64,000 nt of DNA from Nocardioides sp. 1609 (lineage in GTDB: Bacteria; Actinomycetota; Actinomycetes; Propionibacteriales; Nocardioidaceae): the NCBI RefSeq assembly GCF_004522105.1, contig NZ_SPUJ01000007.1, forward strand, positions 124,001 to 188,000. Direction: 5' to 3'. Below the pieces are notes generated by a model that saw only the letters and a program-made list of their open reading frames with translations, was not told the origin of the DNA and made no database searches. The position numbers and the translations under genes are program-made. Below are positions 41,517 through 50,959 of this stretch, piece by piece (position 1 is the stretch's first letter; every line of letters begins with the position of its first letter).

Positions 41517-42374
41517 TCAGTTCCGGTTGAGCCCGAACTGTCGCGTGAGGAGGGCCTGCTTGAAGTGCGACTCGGCGGCGTTGACCTCGGCGGTCGGGGC
41601 GTTCGGGTCGAAGACCCGCAAGATGCTGAAGACGAAGTGGTGCTTGTGCGAGGGGTCCTTGATGCCCAGCTCCCTCAGCGCGACGTTGCCGCCGTGTCCG
41701 TCGTCGGCGTACGTCGCCCACCTGCCCAGGATCCTCTCGCCGCCGTCGGCCTTGCCGACGTAGAGCTGACCGGTGCGGGCATCGGAGATGGCGTAGACGC
41801 CCTGCACGGAGCTCAGCGCCGATCGCCACAACGCGTAGGAGGGGTCGCTCGTGACCTGGCGCAGCTCGTCGAAGGTGACCAGGACACCGCCATAGCCTGG
41901 GAAGGCGACGATCGACGGGTCGGCGATCTCGACGACGGGGAGCGTGGCCGCCCTCGGTCCGCGCTTGGCCCAGCCGATGGCGCCGGCACCCCAGTCCACG
42001 AGCAGGCGACCGGCCAGCGACCTCAGCACGGGCGAGGGCCGCAGGTCGTAGGTACGGAGCTCGTCCGTGCGCTGGTCGTGCAGCTCGCCGTGGTTGGCGT
42101 AGACGGAGTGCAGGCGCGCCCTGCTGCCGCGCTGGCCGTCCGCGGCAAAGACCAACCAGAGCGGCGGGGGCGTCGCCGGGAGGATGTTCGTCCTCACGGT
42201 CTGGACCCTCGTGTAGGCCAGGACGCTCTCGGGCGAGAGATCCCGCAACGAGGCAGGGTCCTTCGGCCGGATGGTGTGCCGGAGCGCGATCGCGTCGTCC
42301 ACGTCGTCGAGCCCCGCGGCGGCAAGGAGGTGTCCGAGGGTCAGGTCGCCGGCCGGCGACGGGGGGCTGATCAC
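41517..42374 (-). CDS. GIY-YIG nuclease family protein with novel N-terminal domain
   Basis: A 285-residue protein. From about residue 190 it has a GIY-YIG module: GVYAISDARTGQLYVGKA supplies the two signature strands, RWATYA the conserved Arg, and NAAESHFKQALL the likely metal-binding Glu. The first 185 residues resemble no domain I recognise. The family includes homing, restriction and repair nucleases. Start GTG 42374 follows TAGGTT (42381-42386) by 6 nt. Its codons are slightly less GC-extreme than those of its neighbours. The location beside a DUF222/HNH gene hints at an accessory insertion next to glmS. Confidence 0.78.
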   Translation of the reverse strand: MISPPSPAGDLTLGHLLAAAGLDDVDDAIALRHTIRPKDPASLRDLSPESVLAYTRVQTVRTNILPATPPPLWLVFAADGQRGSRARLHSVYANHGELHDQRTDELRTYDLRPSPVLRSLAGRLLVDWGAGAIGWAKRGPRAATLPVVEIADPSIVAFPGYGGVLVTFDELRQVTSDPSYALWRSALSSVQGVYAISDARTGQLYVGKADGGERILGRWATYADDGHGGNVALRELGIKDPSHKHHFVFSILRVFDPNAPTAEVNAAESHFKQALLTRQFGLNRN

Positions 42375-42395
42375 CTGCCGAACCTAGCCTCGCGG

Positions 42396-44234
<1,839 letters not shown>

Positions 44235-44277
44235 GGTGGTGCCTCTCTGGTGGGGTTGGTCGGGTGCCGGGTCCCGG

Positions 44278-44541
44278 CTAGCCGTAGACCAGGCGGCGCA
44301 GCTGCCGCTCGGTCAGCCGGGGCGCCGCGACGACGCGGTCGCCCAGCTCGCCGGCGATCCGGGTGAAGATCTCGGGGTTCCTGGCGCCGAAGGTCTTGAG
44401 CTCGGCGTGCCGGCGCACGACGTAGGCCTCCACCGGTTCGGCGTGGAAGGCGAGGACGTCCTCGATCACCCGGGCCGCCTCGGTGGCGCTGAGCCCGGCG
44501 GTGGCGGCGACGTGGGCCACGAGCGTGGGATCGACGGGCAC
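44278..44541 (-). CDS. Small conserved-looking protein upstream of glmS
   Basis: An 87-residue protein with predicted helices: HVAATAGLSATEAARVIEDVL could form a small helix-turn-helix-like unit, followed by an Arg-rich second half. I do not recognise the family. GTG 44541 is chosen over longer frames (to 44730) because CAGGAT (44549-44554) lies exactly 7 nt upstream, the same arrangement as at other leaderless genes here, and because the upstream extension has low-complexity composition. Proximity to glmS (43 nt) suggests co-transcription. A role in GlmS control is only speculation. Confidence 0.6.
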   Translation of the reverse strand: MPVDPTLVAHVAATAGLSATEAARVIEDVLAFHAEPVEAYVVRRHAELKTFGARNPEIFTRIAGELGDRVVAAPRLTERQLRRLVYG

Positions 44542-44912
44542 GTCTGCGATCCTGCGCCTGGAACGCGCGTCGGTGCAACTTCCTGCCCGATTTCGGGCAC
44601 GTTCGGCCTCGATCGTCCGGGTTCGCCTGCGCAACGAGTCGCGAACCCCGCCGCGCGCTCCCCCGACGGCCGGCTCGGGCCGACCCCCCGGTGCGCTGGG
44701 GCGTCCGAGGTGGGTGGGGTCCGTGTGCACGCCGAGGATGCTGGGACCCCCCGCGATCCCCTCGGTCCGCCGGGGCGGTGGAGCGTCGATGTCGATCCGA
44801 CCGGCCCGTCACCCACTCAGGTGGGGGACGAAGACCACTCCAAGGGGTGAGTTGCCCCCACAGGTGGAGGTCGGGTACCTTGGGTGAACAGAAGGTGAAC
44901 AGGAGGTGTCCC
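44542..44912. other. 371-bp divergent intergenic region
   Basis: No convincing gene is present. The right third carries the promoter of the 41-residue gene and several AGGTGG/CCCAC elements: CCCAC (44812-44816) facing GTGGG (44821-44825), and GTGGGGG (44821-44827) facing CCCCCAC (44855-44861), which overlaps the -35. These may be an operator. The left part holds the start signals of the 87-residue gene. Confidence 0.45.
44852..44881 (+). promoter_or_regulatory. Promoter of the 41-residue gene
   Basis: TTGCCC (44852-44857) and TACCTT (44876-44881) are separated by 18 bp. The predicted start near 44888 leaves a leader of about 25 nt containing the strong AGGAGGTG ribosome-binding site (44901-44908). 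An inverted repeat (44821-44827 with 44855-44861) overlaps the -35 and could bind a repressor. Confidence 0.5.
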
Positions 44913-45038
44913 ATGAACGACAGTCGAACGTGCCAGCTCGAGATGCGCTGGATCCCGGTGACCGACGAGCGCGGACGCACGCGGATGGAAGCGGTGTGGA
45001 TCGACCCGACCACCGTCTCCGCCGCCCACGCGGCCTGA
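44913..45038 (+). CDS. Conserved 41-residue actinobacterial protein
   Basis: A very short gene with full expression signals: promoter at 44852-44881, an AGGAGGTG ribosome-binding site 4 nt before the ATG, and an intrinsic terminator at 45062-45110. The sequence contains CQLEMRWIPVTDERGR and MEAVWIDP. I recall similar short proteins in other actinomycetes, but that is memory and not a search. It has no membrane segment; one Cys and two Trp. The function is unknown. The isolated, strongly signalled transcription unit argues for abundant expression of a small protein. Confidence 0.7.
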   Translation: MNDSRTCQLEMRWIPVTDERGRTRMEAVWIDPTTVSAAHAA

Positions 45039-45061
45039 GCGTCCCACCACCCACACAGCAC

Positions 45062-45110
45062 ACCGGCAGTCGCCGCCCCCGCCGGGGCCGCGACTGCCGG
45101 TCGTCATTTT
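45062..45110 (+). terminator. Intrinsic terminator after the 41-residue gene
   Basis: An 11-bp perfect stem (45062-45072 with 45091-45101) encloses a further GCCCC/GGGGC stem (45075-45079 with 45084-45088). It is followed by a run of five T residues within 45104-45110. This is one of the few classical U-tract terminators in the window. Confidence 0.8.
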
Positions 45111-45130
45111 TCTGCGATCGGGAACATAAC

Positions 45131-45144
45131 CGGACCACGGTCCG
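45131..45144. promoter_or_regulatory. CGGACC-N2-GGTCCG operator-like dyad upstream of yceI
   Basis: A 6-2-6 perfect dyad lies 48 bp before the YceI start. Its size and symmetry fit TetR or MarR type operators, but no such regulator is adjacent. A TTGACT (45156-45161) lies downstream without an obvious -10. Confidence 0.4.
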
Positions 45145-45192
45145 TTACGAGTGATTGACTGTTCAACCACACCCTTTCAGCAGGAGATTCCC

Positions 45193-45759
45193 ATGAGCGA
45201 GTTCGACGCCAGCACCACGATCCTCGAGTCGATCACCGGCGACTACGCCATCGACCCCTCCCACTCGCGGCTGGGCTTCGTCGCCCGCCACGCCATGGTC
45301 ACCAAGGTCCGCGGCCAGTTCCACGAGTTCAGCGGCACCGCGCACGTCGACGCCGAGAACCCCGCCGCGTCCAAGGTCGACCTGACCATCACCGCCGCCA
45401 GCGTCTCCACCGGCAGCCCCGACCGCGACGGCCACCTCCAGAGCAACGACTTCTTCGGCGCCGAGGAGAACCCGCAGATCACGTTCTCCTCCACCGACGT
45501 GGTGCGCGACGGCGCCACCTGGACCATCACCGGCGACCTCACCATCAAGGGCACCACCCACTCGGTCGCCATCGACTTCGACGAGGTCGGCTCCTCGCAG
45601 GACCCGTTCGGCAACACCCGTGTGGGCTTCGAGGGCGAGGTCACCGTCAAGCGCAGCGACTGGGGCCTCAACTTCAACGCCGCCCTCGAGACCGGCGGCG
45701 TCCTGGTCTCGGAGAAGATCAAGCTCGAGTTCGACATCTCGGCCATCAAGCAGGCCTGA
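45193..45759 (+). CDS. YceI family lipid-binding lipocalin-fold protein
   Basis: A 188-residue beta-barrel protein of the YceI family, which binds isoprenoid or amide-type lipids in a long pocket. Family motifs are DYAIDPSHSRLGFVARHAMVTKVRG at the N terminus, FSSTDV in the middle and RSDWGLNFNAALETGGVLVSEKI at the C terminus. There is no signal peptide, so it is probably cytosolic, as are many actinobacterial members. The start is ATG 45193 with a CAGGAGA ribosome-binding site (45181-45187). The upstream dyad suggests repression by an unlinked regulator. A strong terminator follows. Confidence 0.92.
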   Translation: MSEFDASTTILESITGDYAIDPSHSRLGFVARHAMVTKVRGQFHEFSGTAHVDAENPAASKVDLTITAASVSTGSPDRDGHLQSNDFFGAEENPQITFSSTDVVRDGATWTITGDLTIKGTTHSVAIDFDEVGSSQDPFGNTRVGFEGEVTVKRSDWGLNFNAALETGGVLVSEKIKLEFDISAIKQA

Positions 45760-45780
45760 GCCCGCCCGCCCTCCGGCACC

Positions 45781-45824
45781 GAGGGGCGCGACCGCGATTG
45801 CGGTCGCGCCCCTCGCGCTCTTTT
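45781..45824 (+). terminator. Intrinsic terminator after yceI
   Basis: A 15-bp perfect stem (45781-45795 with 45800-45814) with a 4-nt loop (45796-45799) is followed within 6 nt by four T residues (45821-45824). This is a classical rho-independent terminator for the YceI transcript. Confidence 0.85.
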
Positions 45825-45838
45825 GGTCGAATGCACCG

Positions 45839-46774
45839 GTGACCGCACCGATCGACCCTCCGCTCCCCGCCGGGCTGACCTCGCGCCACCTCACCTTGGA
45901 CGACGCCGCCGCCGTGCAGGCGCTGATCGCGGCGGAGGAGGAGCGTGACCTCGGTCGGTCGACGGTCTCCCTCGACGACGTCGTCGGGGAGTGGCAGCGC
46001 CCCGACCGCGACCTCCCGGCGTCCACGACCGGTGTCGAGCGCGACGGCGTCCTGGTCGCCTACGGCGAGCTGGACGACGACCACGCCTTCGCCGCGGTCC
46101 ACCCCGGGCACCAGGGGCGGGGCATCGGCCGCTGGGTCGCGCGGTGGACCGAGGACGCCGCCCGCGCCGCCGGCCACCCGACGCTGTCCGGGCAGGTGCT
46201 CTCCGGCTCCCCCGCCGACCGGTTGCTCGCGGCCCGCGGCTACCAGACCAACTTCACCGCGTGGGACCTCGAGCTCCCCACCGGCGCCGAGGTCGCGGCG
46301 CGGCCGCTCCCCGACGGCTACCTGCTCCGCCCCGCGACCGACGCCGACCACGAGGCGTGCTGGACGCTGTTCGAGGACGCCTTCCTCGAGTGGTCCGAGC
46401 GCGAGCGCCGGACGTTCGACGAGTTCGGCTCCGCGATGTGGGGGCGACCCGGCTTCGAGCCCTGGAACCTCCGCGTCGTGTGTGCCGGCGGCCGGGCTGC
46501 GAGTGGTGGCGGGAGTGAGGTGGTCGGCGCGTCCTTCACCACGATCACCGACGGCGACGGCTACGTCCACAAGCTCGCCGTCCGGTCCGACCGGCGGGGC
46601 CTCGGGCTCGCCACGGCGCTCCTGGCGGACGCCTTCGCCGCCGCCCGCGAGCACGGGGCCGCGGCGTCCCGGCTGTCGACCGACACCCGCGCCGGGGCGC
46701 GCGGCCTCTACGAGAAGGTCGGCATGGTCGTCGAGTCGACCTGGGTGAACCGGGTGCTCGACCTGGGTCGTTGA
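45839..46774 (+). CDS. Tandem GNAT-domain N-acetyltransferase
   Basis: A 311-residue protein with two GNAT folds. The first, about residues 15-130, has an acetyl-CoA loop-like HPGHQGRGIGRWVARW. The second, about 155-305, has LAVRSDRRGLGLATALLADAF, a complete Q/RxxGxG/A-type motif, and ends with a typical LYEKVGM strand. Such tandem GNATs include mycothiol-synthase-like proteins, but this one lacks the features needed to call it MshD. The start GTG 45839 is preceded by TCGAAT (45827-45832) 6 nt upstream. The substrate is unknown. Confidence 0.82.
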   Translation: MTAPIDPPLPAGLTSRHLTLDDAAAVQALIAAEEERDLGRSTVSLDDVVGEWQRPDRDLPASTTGVERDGVLVAYGELDDDHAFAAVHPGHQGRGIGRWVARWTEDAARAAGHPTLSGQVLSGSPADRLLAARGYQTNFTAWDLELPTGAEVAARPLPDGYLLRPATDADHEACWTLFEDAFLEWSERERRTFDEFGSAMWGRPGFEPWNLRVVCAGGRAASGGGSEVVGASFTTITDGDGYVHKLAVRSDRRGLGLATALLADAFAAAREHGAAASRLSTDTRAGARGLYEKVGMVVESTWVNRVLDLGR

Positions 46775-46830
46775 CGGTGCGCCGCGGAGACGGCGACGAG
46801 GCGGCGCACGCCGTGACTACGCTCGACCGC

Positions 46831-47937
46831 ATGGGTGAGGTCTTCGCGGGGCGCTACGAGCTGCTCGACCCGGTCGCGAACGGCGGCATGGGCACGATCT
46901 GGCGCGTGCTCGACCGCACCGACGGGCGGGTGAAGGCGGCCAAGATCCTGCGCCAGTCGGACGCCGCGTCGTTGCTGCGGTTCGTGCGCGAGCAGTCCAT
47001 GCGGATCGACCACACCCACGTCGTGACGCCGATGTCGTGGGCCGGGGTCGACGACCGGGTGCTCTTCACGATGCCGCTGGTGCACGGCGGGTCGGTCGCC
47101 GACCTGCTGCGCGAGCGCGGCGCCCTGCCGGTGCGCTGGGTGGCGCTGCTGACCGACCAGCTGCTGCAGGCCCTCGAGGCCGTGCACGGCGCCGGGATCG
47201 TCCACCGCGACGTCAAGCCCGGCAACCTGCTGCTCGACCCGTTCCCGGCCCCCGGCGCGTCGGGCCCGCACCTGAGGCTCACCGACTTCGGCATCGCGGC
47301 CCCCGTCGACGAGCCCCGGATGACCCGGGCCTCGGTGGCGATCGGCACGCCGGGCTACATGCCGCCCGAGCAGTGGCACGGCGCCGACCCCGACCCGCGC
47401 GCCGACCTGTACGCCGTGGGTCGGGTGGCCCTCGAGATGCTCACCGGTGAGCGCCCCGTGGCCGCCGACGGCCCGTCAGGCGCACCGGCCCCGGACCCCG
47501 AGCCCTCCGGCGACGTCGCCCGCGACCGGCTCCTCGCGCTGATCGCCGGCGCCACCCGGGCCGACCCCGCGCTCCGGCCGCTCGACGCCTCGACCATGCG
47601 CGCCGACCTCGCCGCGACCGGGCTGCTCGCGCTGCCGCCGTCCCCCGGGGAGGACGTCGTGGTGCCCGACCGGTTCGGGCCCGCGACCACCGGCCTGCCG
47701 CCCACCCGGGGCCTGGCCGCCCCGACGGCCGCCCCGACGGTCGGCCCGGCGCCGTCCGGCCCGCCGACGTACCGGGACAGCGGCGGCACCGCGGTGCTCG
47801 GACGCGAGCCCACCGTGGCGTTCGGGGCCGGCCTGCAGCCGGCCGGCCCGGTCCGCCCCTCGGCGGTGCCCGGCGTCGTGCTGGTGCTGGTCGGCCTCGT
47901 CGGCCTCGTCGTGGCTACCTGGCTGCTGCTCGGCTGA
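46831..47937 (+). CDS. Serine/threonine protein kinase
   Basis: A 368-residue Hanks-type kinase. Landmarks are the Gly loop VANGGMGTIW, catalytic Lys in VKAAKIL, HRDVKPGNLLL, DFGIAAP and the activation-loop end GTPGYMPPEQ. The kinase domain fills residues 5-265; a Pro/Ala/Gly-rich linker leads to one membrane helix (VVLVLVGLVGLVVATWLLLG) at the extreme C terminus. No extracellular sensor follows, unlike PknB. ATG 46831 is 7 nt after TACGCT (46818-46823). Its 3' end overlaps the convergent exported-protein gene by 23 bp. Its substrates are unknown. Confidence 0.93.
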   Translation: MGEVFAGRYELLDPVANGGMGTIWRVLDRTDGRVKAAKILRQSDAASLLRFVREQSMRIDHTHVVTPMSWAGVDDRVLFTMPLVHGGSVADLLRERGALPVRWVALLTDQLLQALEAVHGAGIVHRDVKPGNLLLDPFPAPGASGPHLRLTDFGIAAPVDEPRMTRASVAIGTPGYMPPEQWHGADPDPRADLYAVGRVALEMLTGERPVAADGPSGAPAPDPEPSGDVARDRLLALIAGATRADPALRPLDASTMRADLAATGLLALPPSPGEDVVVPDRFGPATTGLPPTRGLAAPTAAPTVGPAPSGPPTYRDSGGTAVLGREPTVAFGAGLQPAGPVRPSAVPGVVLVLVGLVGLVVATWLLLG

Positions 47938-49243
47938 CCCGGCGCCGTCGCGCCAGCAGGACGACACCCGCGGCGCAGCACAGCAGGCTCGCGCCGCCCA
48001 CCGCCAGGCCCGCCGTGCGCCGGGAGCCGTCGTCGCCGGCGGCCGCGTCGTCCGACCCCTCGGCGCTCCGCGGCGTGCCGGAGACGTCGGCGGAGAACAC
48101 GCCGTCGCCGACGAGGTACGGCGTGGCGAGGCCGTAGCCGGCGGGTACGTCCGAGCCGCTGGGGCCCGGCGCCACCTTGGGAAACGCCGGCGCGCCGGCG
48201 GCATCGCCGATGACCTCGACGCTCAGCTCCACCGGCACGTCGACGGCGGGCTCCTCGGCGTCCGGGTCTGCCGGGGAGACCGACACCGCGACCCAGTAGT
48301 CGCCCGGCACGGTCGCGGCCTGGCCGGCGAACCGGTTCAGGTAGGCCACGCGCGGCGTCCCCTCGAAGAGCTGGACGCCGTCCTCGTCGTAGGTGCCCTC
48401 GCCCAGGGTCTCCTCGACCGCGGACTCGACCGGGTTGCGCACCGGGTCGTAGACGGTCAGGCCCACCGTCGGGTAGCTGCCCTCGACGCTGGTCCGCCCG
48501 GGCACGTCGACGCGGGCCGCGAGTGCCTGGCCCCAGCCGAGCCGCACCCGGTAGAGGCGCTGCGCGCCCTGGGGGACGTCGTCGGCGTACGTGCCGGTCT
48601 CGATCTCGGGGGCCTCGTCGAACGACGGGACGCCGGCCAACCGCGTCGGCGGGCCGGGTGTCGGGAGCGCGACGCGCGGCGCGTCCGCAGGCTCGAGGAG
48701 GTCGGGGACGGCGCTGACCGATGGCGCCTCCTCGACGACCCGGATCGCCACCGGGAGGTCGGAGGTGAGCTCGGACGAGCCGCGGTCGACGGCGATGTCG
48801 AGGGTCGCCGCCCGCCCGCAGACGGAGTCGCGGTCGTCGACGTCGTCGGGACCGACGGCCACGGAGACCCCGAACGCGGTGCCCGGCGCCGGGTAGGACG
48901 TCTCGTCGGAGTCGCACGAGGTGCCGTCCGGCGCCGCGGTCACGGTGATGCCCAGGGCGTCGCCGGCGCCCTCCGCCGAGACGCCGACGACCCCGATCAG
49001 GACGGTGGAGTACTCCATCGTGCGCTGGTAGGAGAACCGCAGGGTGTTGGCCGGGCTCGCGCCCGGGCCGGTCAGCGTGTCGGCCCACAGCCCGGCCGTG
49101 AGGCGGGTCGGGTCGGCGGGGTTCGCGGTGCCCTCCACCGGTGAGCCGCCGAGATCGACGTCGGCGGCGGCCGGGACCGCCGCCAGCAGCAGGGCCAGCA
49201 CCGGGACCGACGCGATCGTCGCCGCCACCGCCCTCGCCATCAC
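47915..49243 (-). CDS. Exported, C-terminally anchored protein of unknown function
   Basis: A 442-residue protein with a signal peptide (ending VPAAADV), a large beta-rich extracellular region and a single C-terminal membrane helix (GLAVGGASLLCCAAGVVLLARRRR) followed by a basic tail. The topology is that of a type I membrane protein facing outward. I recognise no domain; residues 230-390 (YRVRLGWGQALAARVDVPG) may form a beta-sandwich. GTG 49243 lies 6 nt after TAGGGT (49250-49255), with ATG one codon later. Its 3' end overlaps the kinase gene tail to tail, so antisense interaction of the two transcripts is possible. Confidence 0.65.
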   Translation of the reverse strand: MMARAVAATIASVPVLALLLAAVPAAADVDLGGSPVEGTANPADPTRLTAGLWADTLTGPGASPANTLRFSYQRTMEYSTVLIGVVGVSAEGAGDALGITVTAAPDGTSCDSDETSYPAPGTAFGVSVAVGPDDVDDRDSVCGRAATLDIAVDRGSSELTSDLPVAIRVVEEAPSVSAVPDLLEPADAPRVALPTPGPPTRLAGVPSFDEAPEIETGTYADDVPQGAQRLYRVRLGWGQALAARVDVPGRTSVEGSYPTVGLTVYDPVRNPVESAVEETLGEGTYDEDGVQLFEGTPRVAYLNRFAGQAATVPGDYWVAVSVSPADPDAEEPAVDVPVELSVEVIGDAAGAPAFPKVAPGPSGSDVPAGYGLATPYLVGDGVFSADVSGTPRSAEGSDDAAAGDDGSRRTAGLAVGGASLLCCAAGVVLLARRRRVSRAAAR

Positions 49244-49404
49244 GCGGTGACCCTACCCAAGCCCCGACCCGTCGACGCACCGCGCCGCCACCGCGCTCCC
49301 GGGCGTCACCGGCCGCGGAAAGCTCGCCGTCGCGGCAACCGATCGGGGCTCCGGCGCGTCTTCCTCTCGACCAGCAGACCCACCCCAGCAGAGAGAAGAA
49401 GCCT

Positions 49405-50898
49405 GTGCTCCGACACCGCCGTCTGGCCGCCCTCACCTCCGTGGCCGTGATCAGCCCCCTCGCCGCGGTCGTCGGCCTGACCGGAGGGGCCGCGCCCTCG
49501 GCCGGTCAGGCCGCCCCGGCGCGGGCCGCCGCCGAGCCCTCGGTCAGCCCGTCGCTCTGGGCCCCCGCGCGCGTCGAGGGAGCGATCTACGGCAAGCGCG
49601 AGCTCGCGCGGGTCGACCTGCCGGTCCGGCTGGTGGCCGGGTCCGAGCCGATCGAGCTGTGGTCGAACCGCGCCTCCTACGCCCAGCCGATCACGACGGT
49701 GGTGCGGACGTCGTCCGGTGACGTCGCGCTGCCCGCCGGCGCCGCGTCGTCGTTCAACGGCCTCGACGACTTCCTGGCCGTCAAGGTCGTCGACGCCCGC
49801 ACCGGCAAGCAGGTGATGTTCCGCACGAAGGACGCCTGCCTCAACAGCGACGGGCAGCGGGTCCGTCCCGACGCGCCGGCGCGCTCGCCGTACCCGGCCT
49901 ACTGCTTCTCCAACCCCTACAGCCTCGGCGGCGTCCAGGGCATCCAGGCCGGCTGGTCCAACCCGGTGCTCGAGTACTCCGGTGCCGGCATCCGGCTGCC
50001 GAGGGGCCGCTACACCGTGACCACCTCGGTCCGGGCGCCCTGGCGCGACGCGCTCGGCATCAGCGCCGCCGACGCCCGGCGCACGGTGCGGGTCGTGGTC
50101 AAGAAGGAGCACGACCACGACGAGCACGAGCACCGCGGCGCCGGCGGTCCGGGCCTGCGCCCGGCCGGCACCGACGGGCCGAGCGGTCGGCTCCTCGACG
50201 AGGTCGACGGCCCGCGGCCGAACCTGCGCTCGCTGCCGGCCTGGGGCATCTCGGTGAGCGACAACGGCGACTACCTGCGCTTCGCCGCCACCGTGTGGAA
50301 CGCCGGCGACAGCCCGCTGGTCGTGGACGGCTTCGTCGACCCCGCCGACAGCGGGCGGATGGAGGCCTACCAGTACTTCTTCGACGCCGAGGGCGAGCAG
50401 ACCGGCTACCAGCCCGTCGGCTCGTTCGAGTTCGACACCAAGGAGACGCACCAGCACTGGCACTTCCGCGACTTCGCCCGCTACACGCTGCTGCGCGCCG
50501 ACCAGACGACGGCGGTCAACTCCCGCAAGGAGGCGTTCTGCCTGGCCAACACCGACGCCGTCGACCTGACCGTCCCGGACGCCGACTGGAACCCCGAGAA
50601 CACCGACCTCGCGACCGACTGCGGCTACACCGACTCGCTGTCGCTGCGCCAGGTCCTGGCCGCCGGCTGGGGCGACACCTACGCGCAGTTCCGTGCCGGC
50701 CAGTCGTTCAACCTCAAGGGCCTGCCCAACGGCACCTACTACATCGCCACCATCGCCAACCCGCGCGGCCGGCTCGTCGAGTCCTCGAAGGACGACAACA
50801 CCTCGCTGCGCAAGGTGGTCATCGGCGGCAAGCCCGGTGCCCGCACCGTGAAGGTCCCGCAGGTCGGGATGATCGAGGAGCCCACCGAGCAGTGGTGA
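49405..50898 (+). CDS. Secreted lysyl oxidase family protein
   Basis: A 497-residue exported protein. After a signal peptide (to about residue 40) and a 200-residue beta-rich N-terminal region, a His/Asp/Glu-rich stretch (EHDHDEHEHRG, about 235-245) precedes the lysyl-oxidase domain (about 270-475). The copper site is THQHWHFRDFARYTLL, equivalent to HQHYH in animal LOX. The block DCGYTDSLSLRQVL, the GWGDTY segment and LPNGTYYIATIANP match the LOX core, including the Tyr that forms the quinone cofactor. It may oxidise amines or cross-link surface proteins. The start is GTG 49405 with a weak AGAGAAG site. Confidence 0.85.
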   Translation: MLRHRRLAALTSVAVISPLAAVVGLTGGAAPSAGQAAPARAAAEPSVSPSLWAPARVEGAIYGKRELARVDLPVRLVAGSEPIELWSNRASYAQPITTVVRTSSGDVALPAGAASSFNGLDDFLAVKVVDARTGKQVMFRTKDACLNSDGQRVRPDAPARSPYPAYCFSNPYSLGGVQGIQAGWSNPVLEYSGAGIRLPRGRYTVTTSVRAPWRDALGISAADARRTVRVVVKKEHDHDEHEHRGAGGPGLRPAGTDGPSGRLLDEVDGPRPNLRSLPAWGISVSDNGDYLRFAATVWNAGDSPLVVDGFVDPADSGRMEAYQYFFDAEGEQTGYQPVGSFEFDTKETHQHWHFRDFARYTLLRADQTTAVNSRKEAFCLANTDAVDLTVPDADWNPENTDLATDCGYTDSLSLRQVLAAGWGDTYAQFRAGQSFNLKGLPNGTYYIATIANPRGRLVESSKDDNTSLRKVVIGGKPGARTVKVPQVGMIEEPTEQW

Positions 50899-50909
50899 CG
50901 TCCGGGGGC

Positions 50910-50959
50910 TGAGCGAGCGCCGGCGAGCGCCGAGGGGCTCACCGGCGCTCGCCCGCTCA
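50910..50959. terminator. Hairpin between the lysyl oxidase gene and the convergent operon
   Basis: Arms 50910-50923 and 50942-50959 pair over 14 bp with one 4-nt bulge on the right arm; the loop is 18 nt. It overlaps the stop codon of the minus-strand gene ending at 50957. It is a plausible bidirectional terminator without U-tracts. Confidence 0.45.

Noticed and set aside
40041..42374. A complete prophage or transposon around the two nuclease genes
   Set aside because: No integrase, transposase, structural gene, terminal repeats or tRNA target was seen. Only an accessory origin is suggested.
44235..44300. A glmS ribozyme or other riboswitch before glmS
   Set aside because: The upstream gap is only 43 nt and shows no conserved core; a plain AGAGAGG ribosome-binding site is present.
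44541..44730. A longer 150-residue version of the small protein upstream of glmS
   Set aside because: The extension is Arg/Gly/Pro-rich low complexity, and a -10 hexamer lies exactly 7 nt before GTG 44541.
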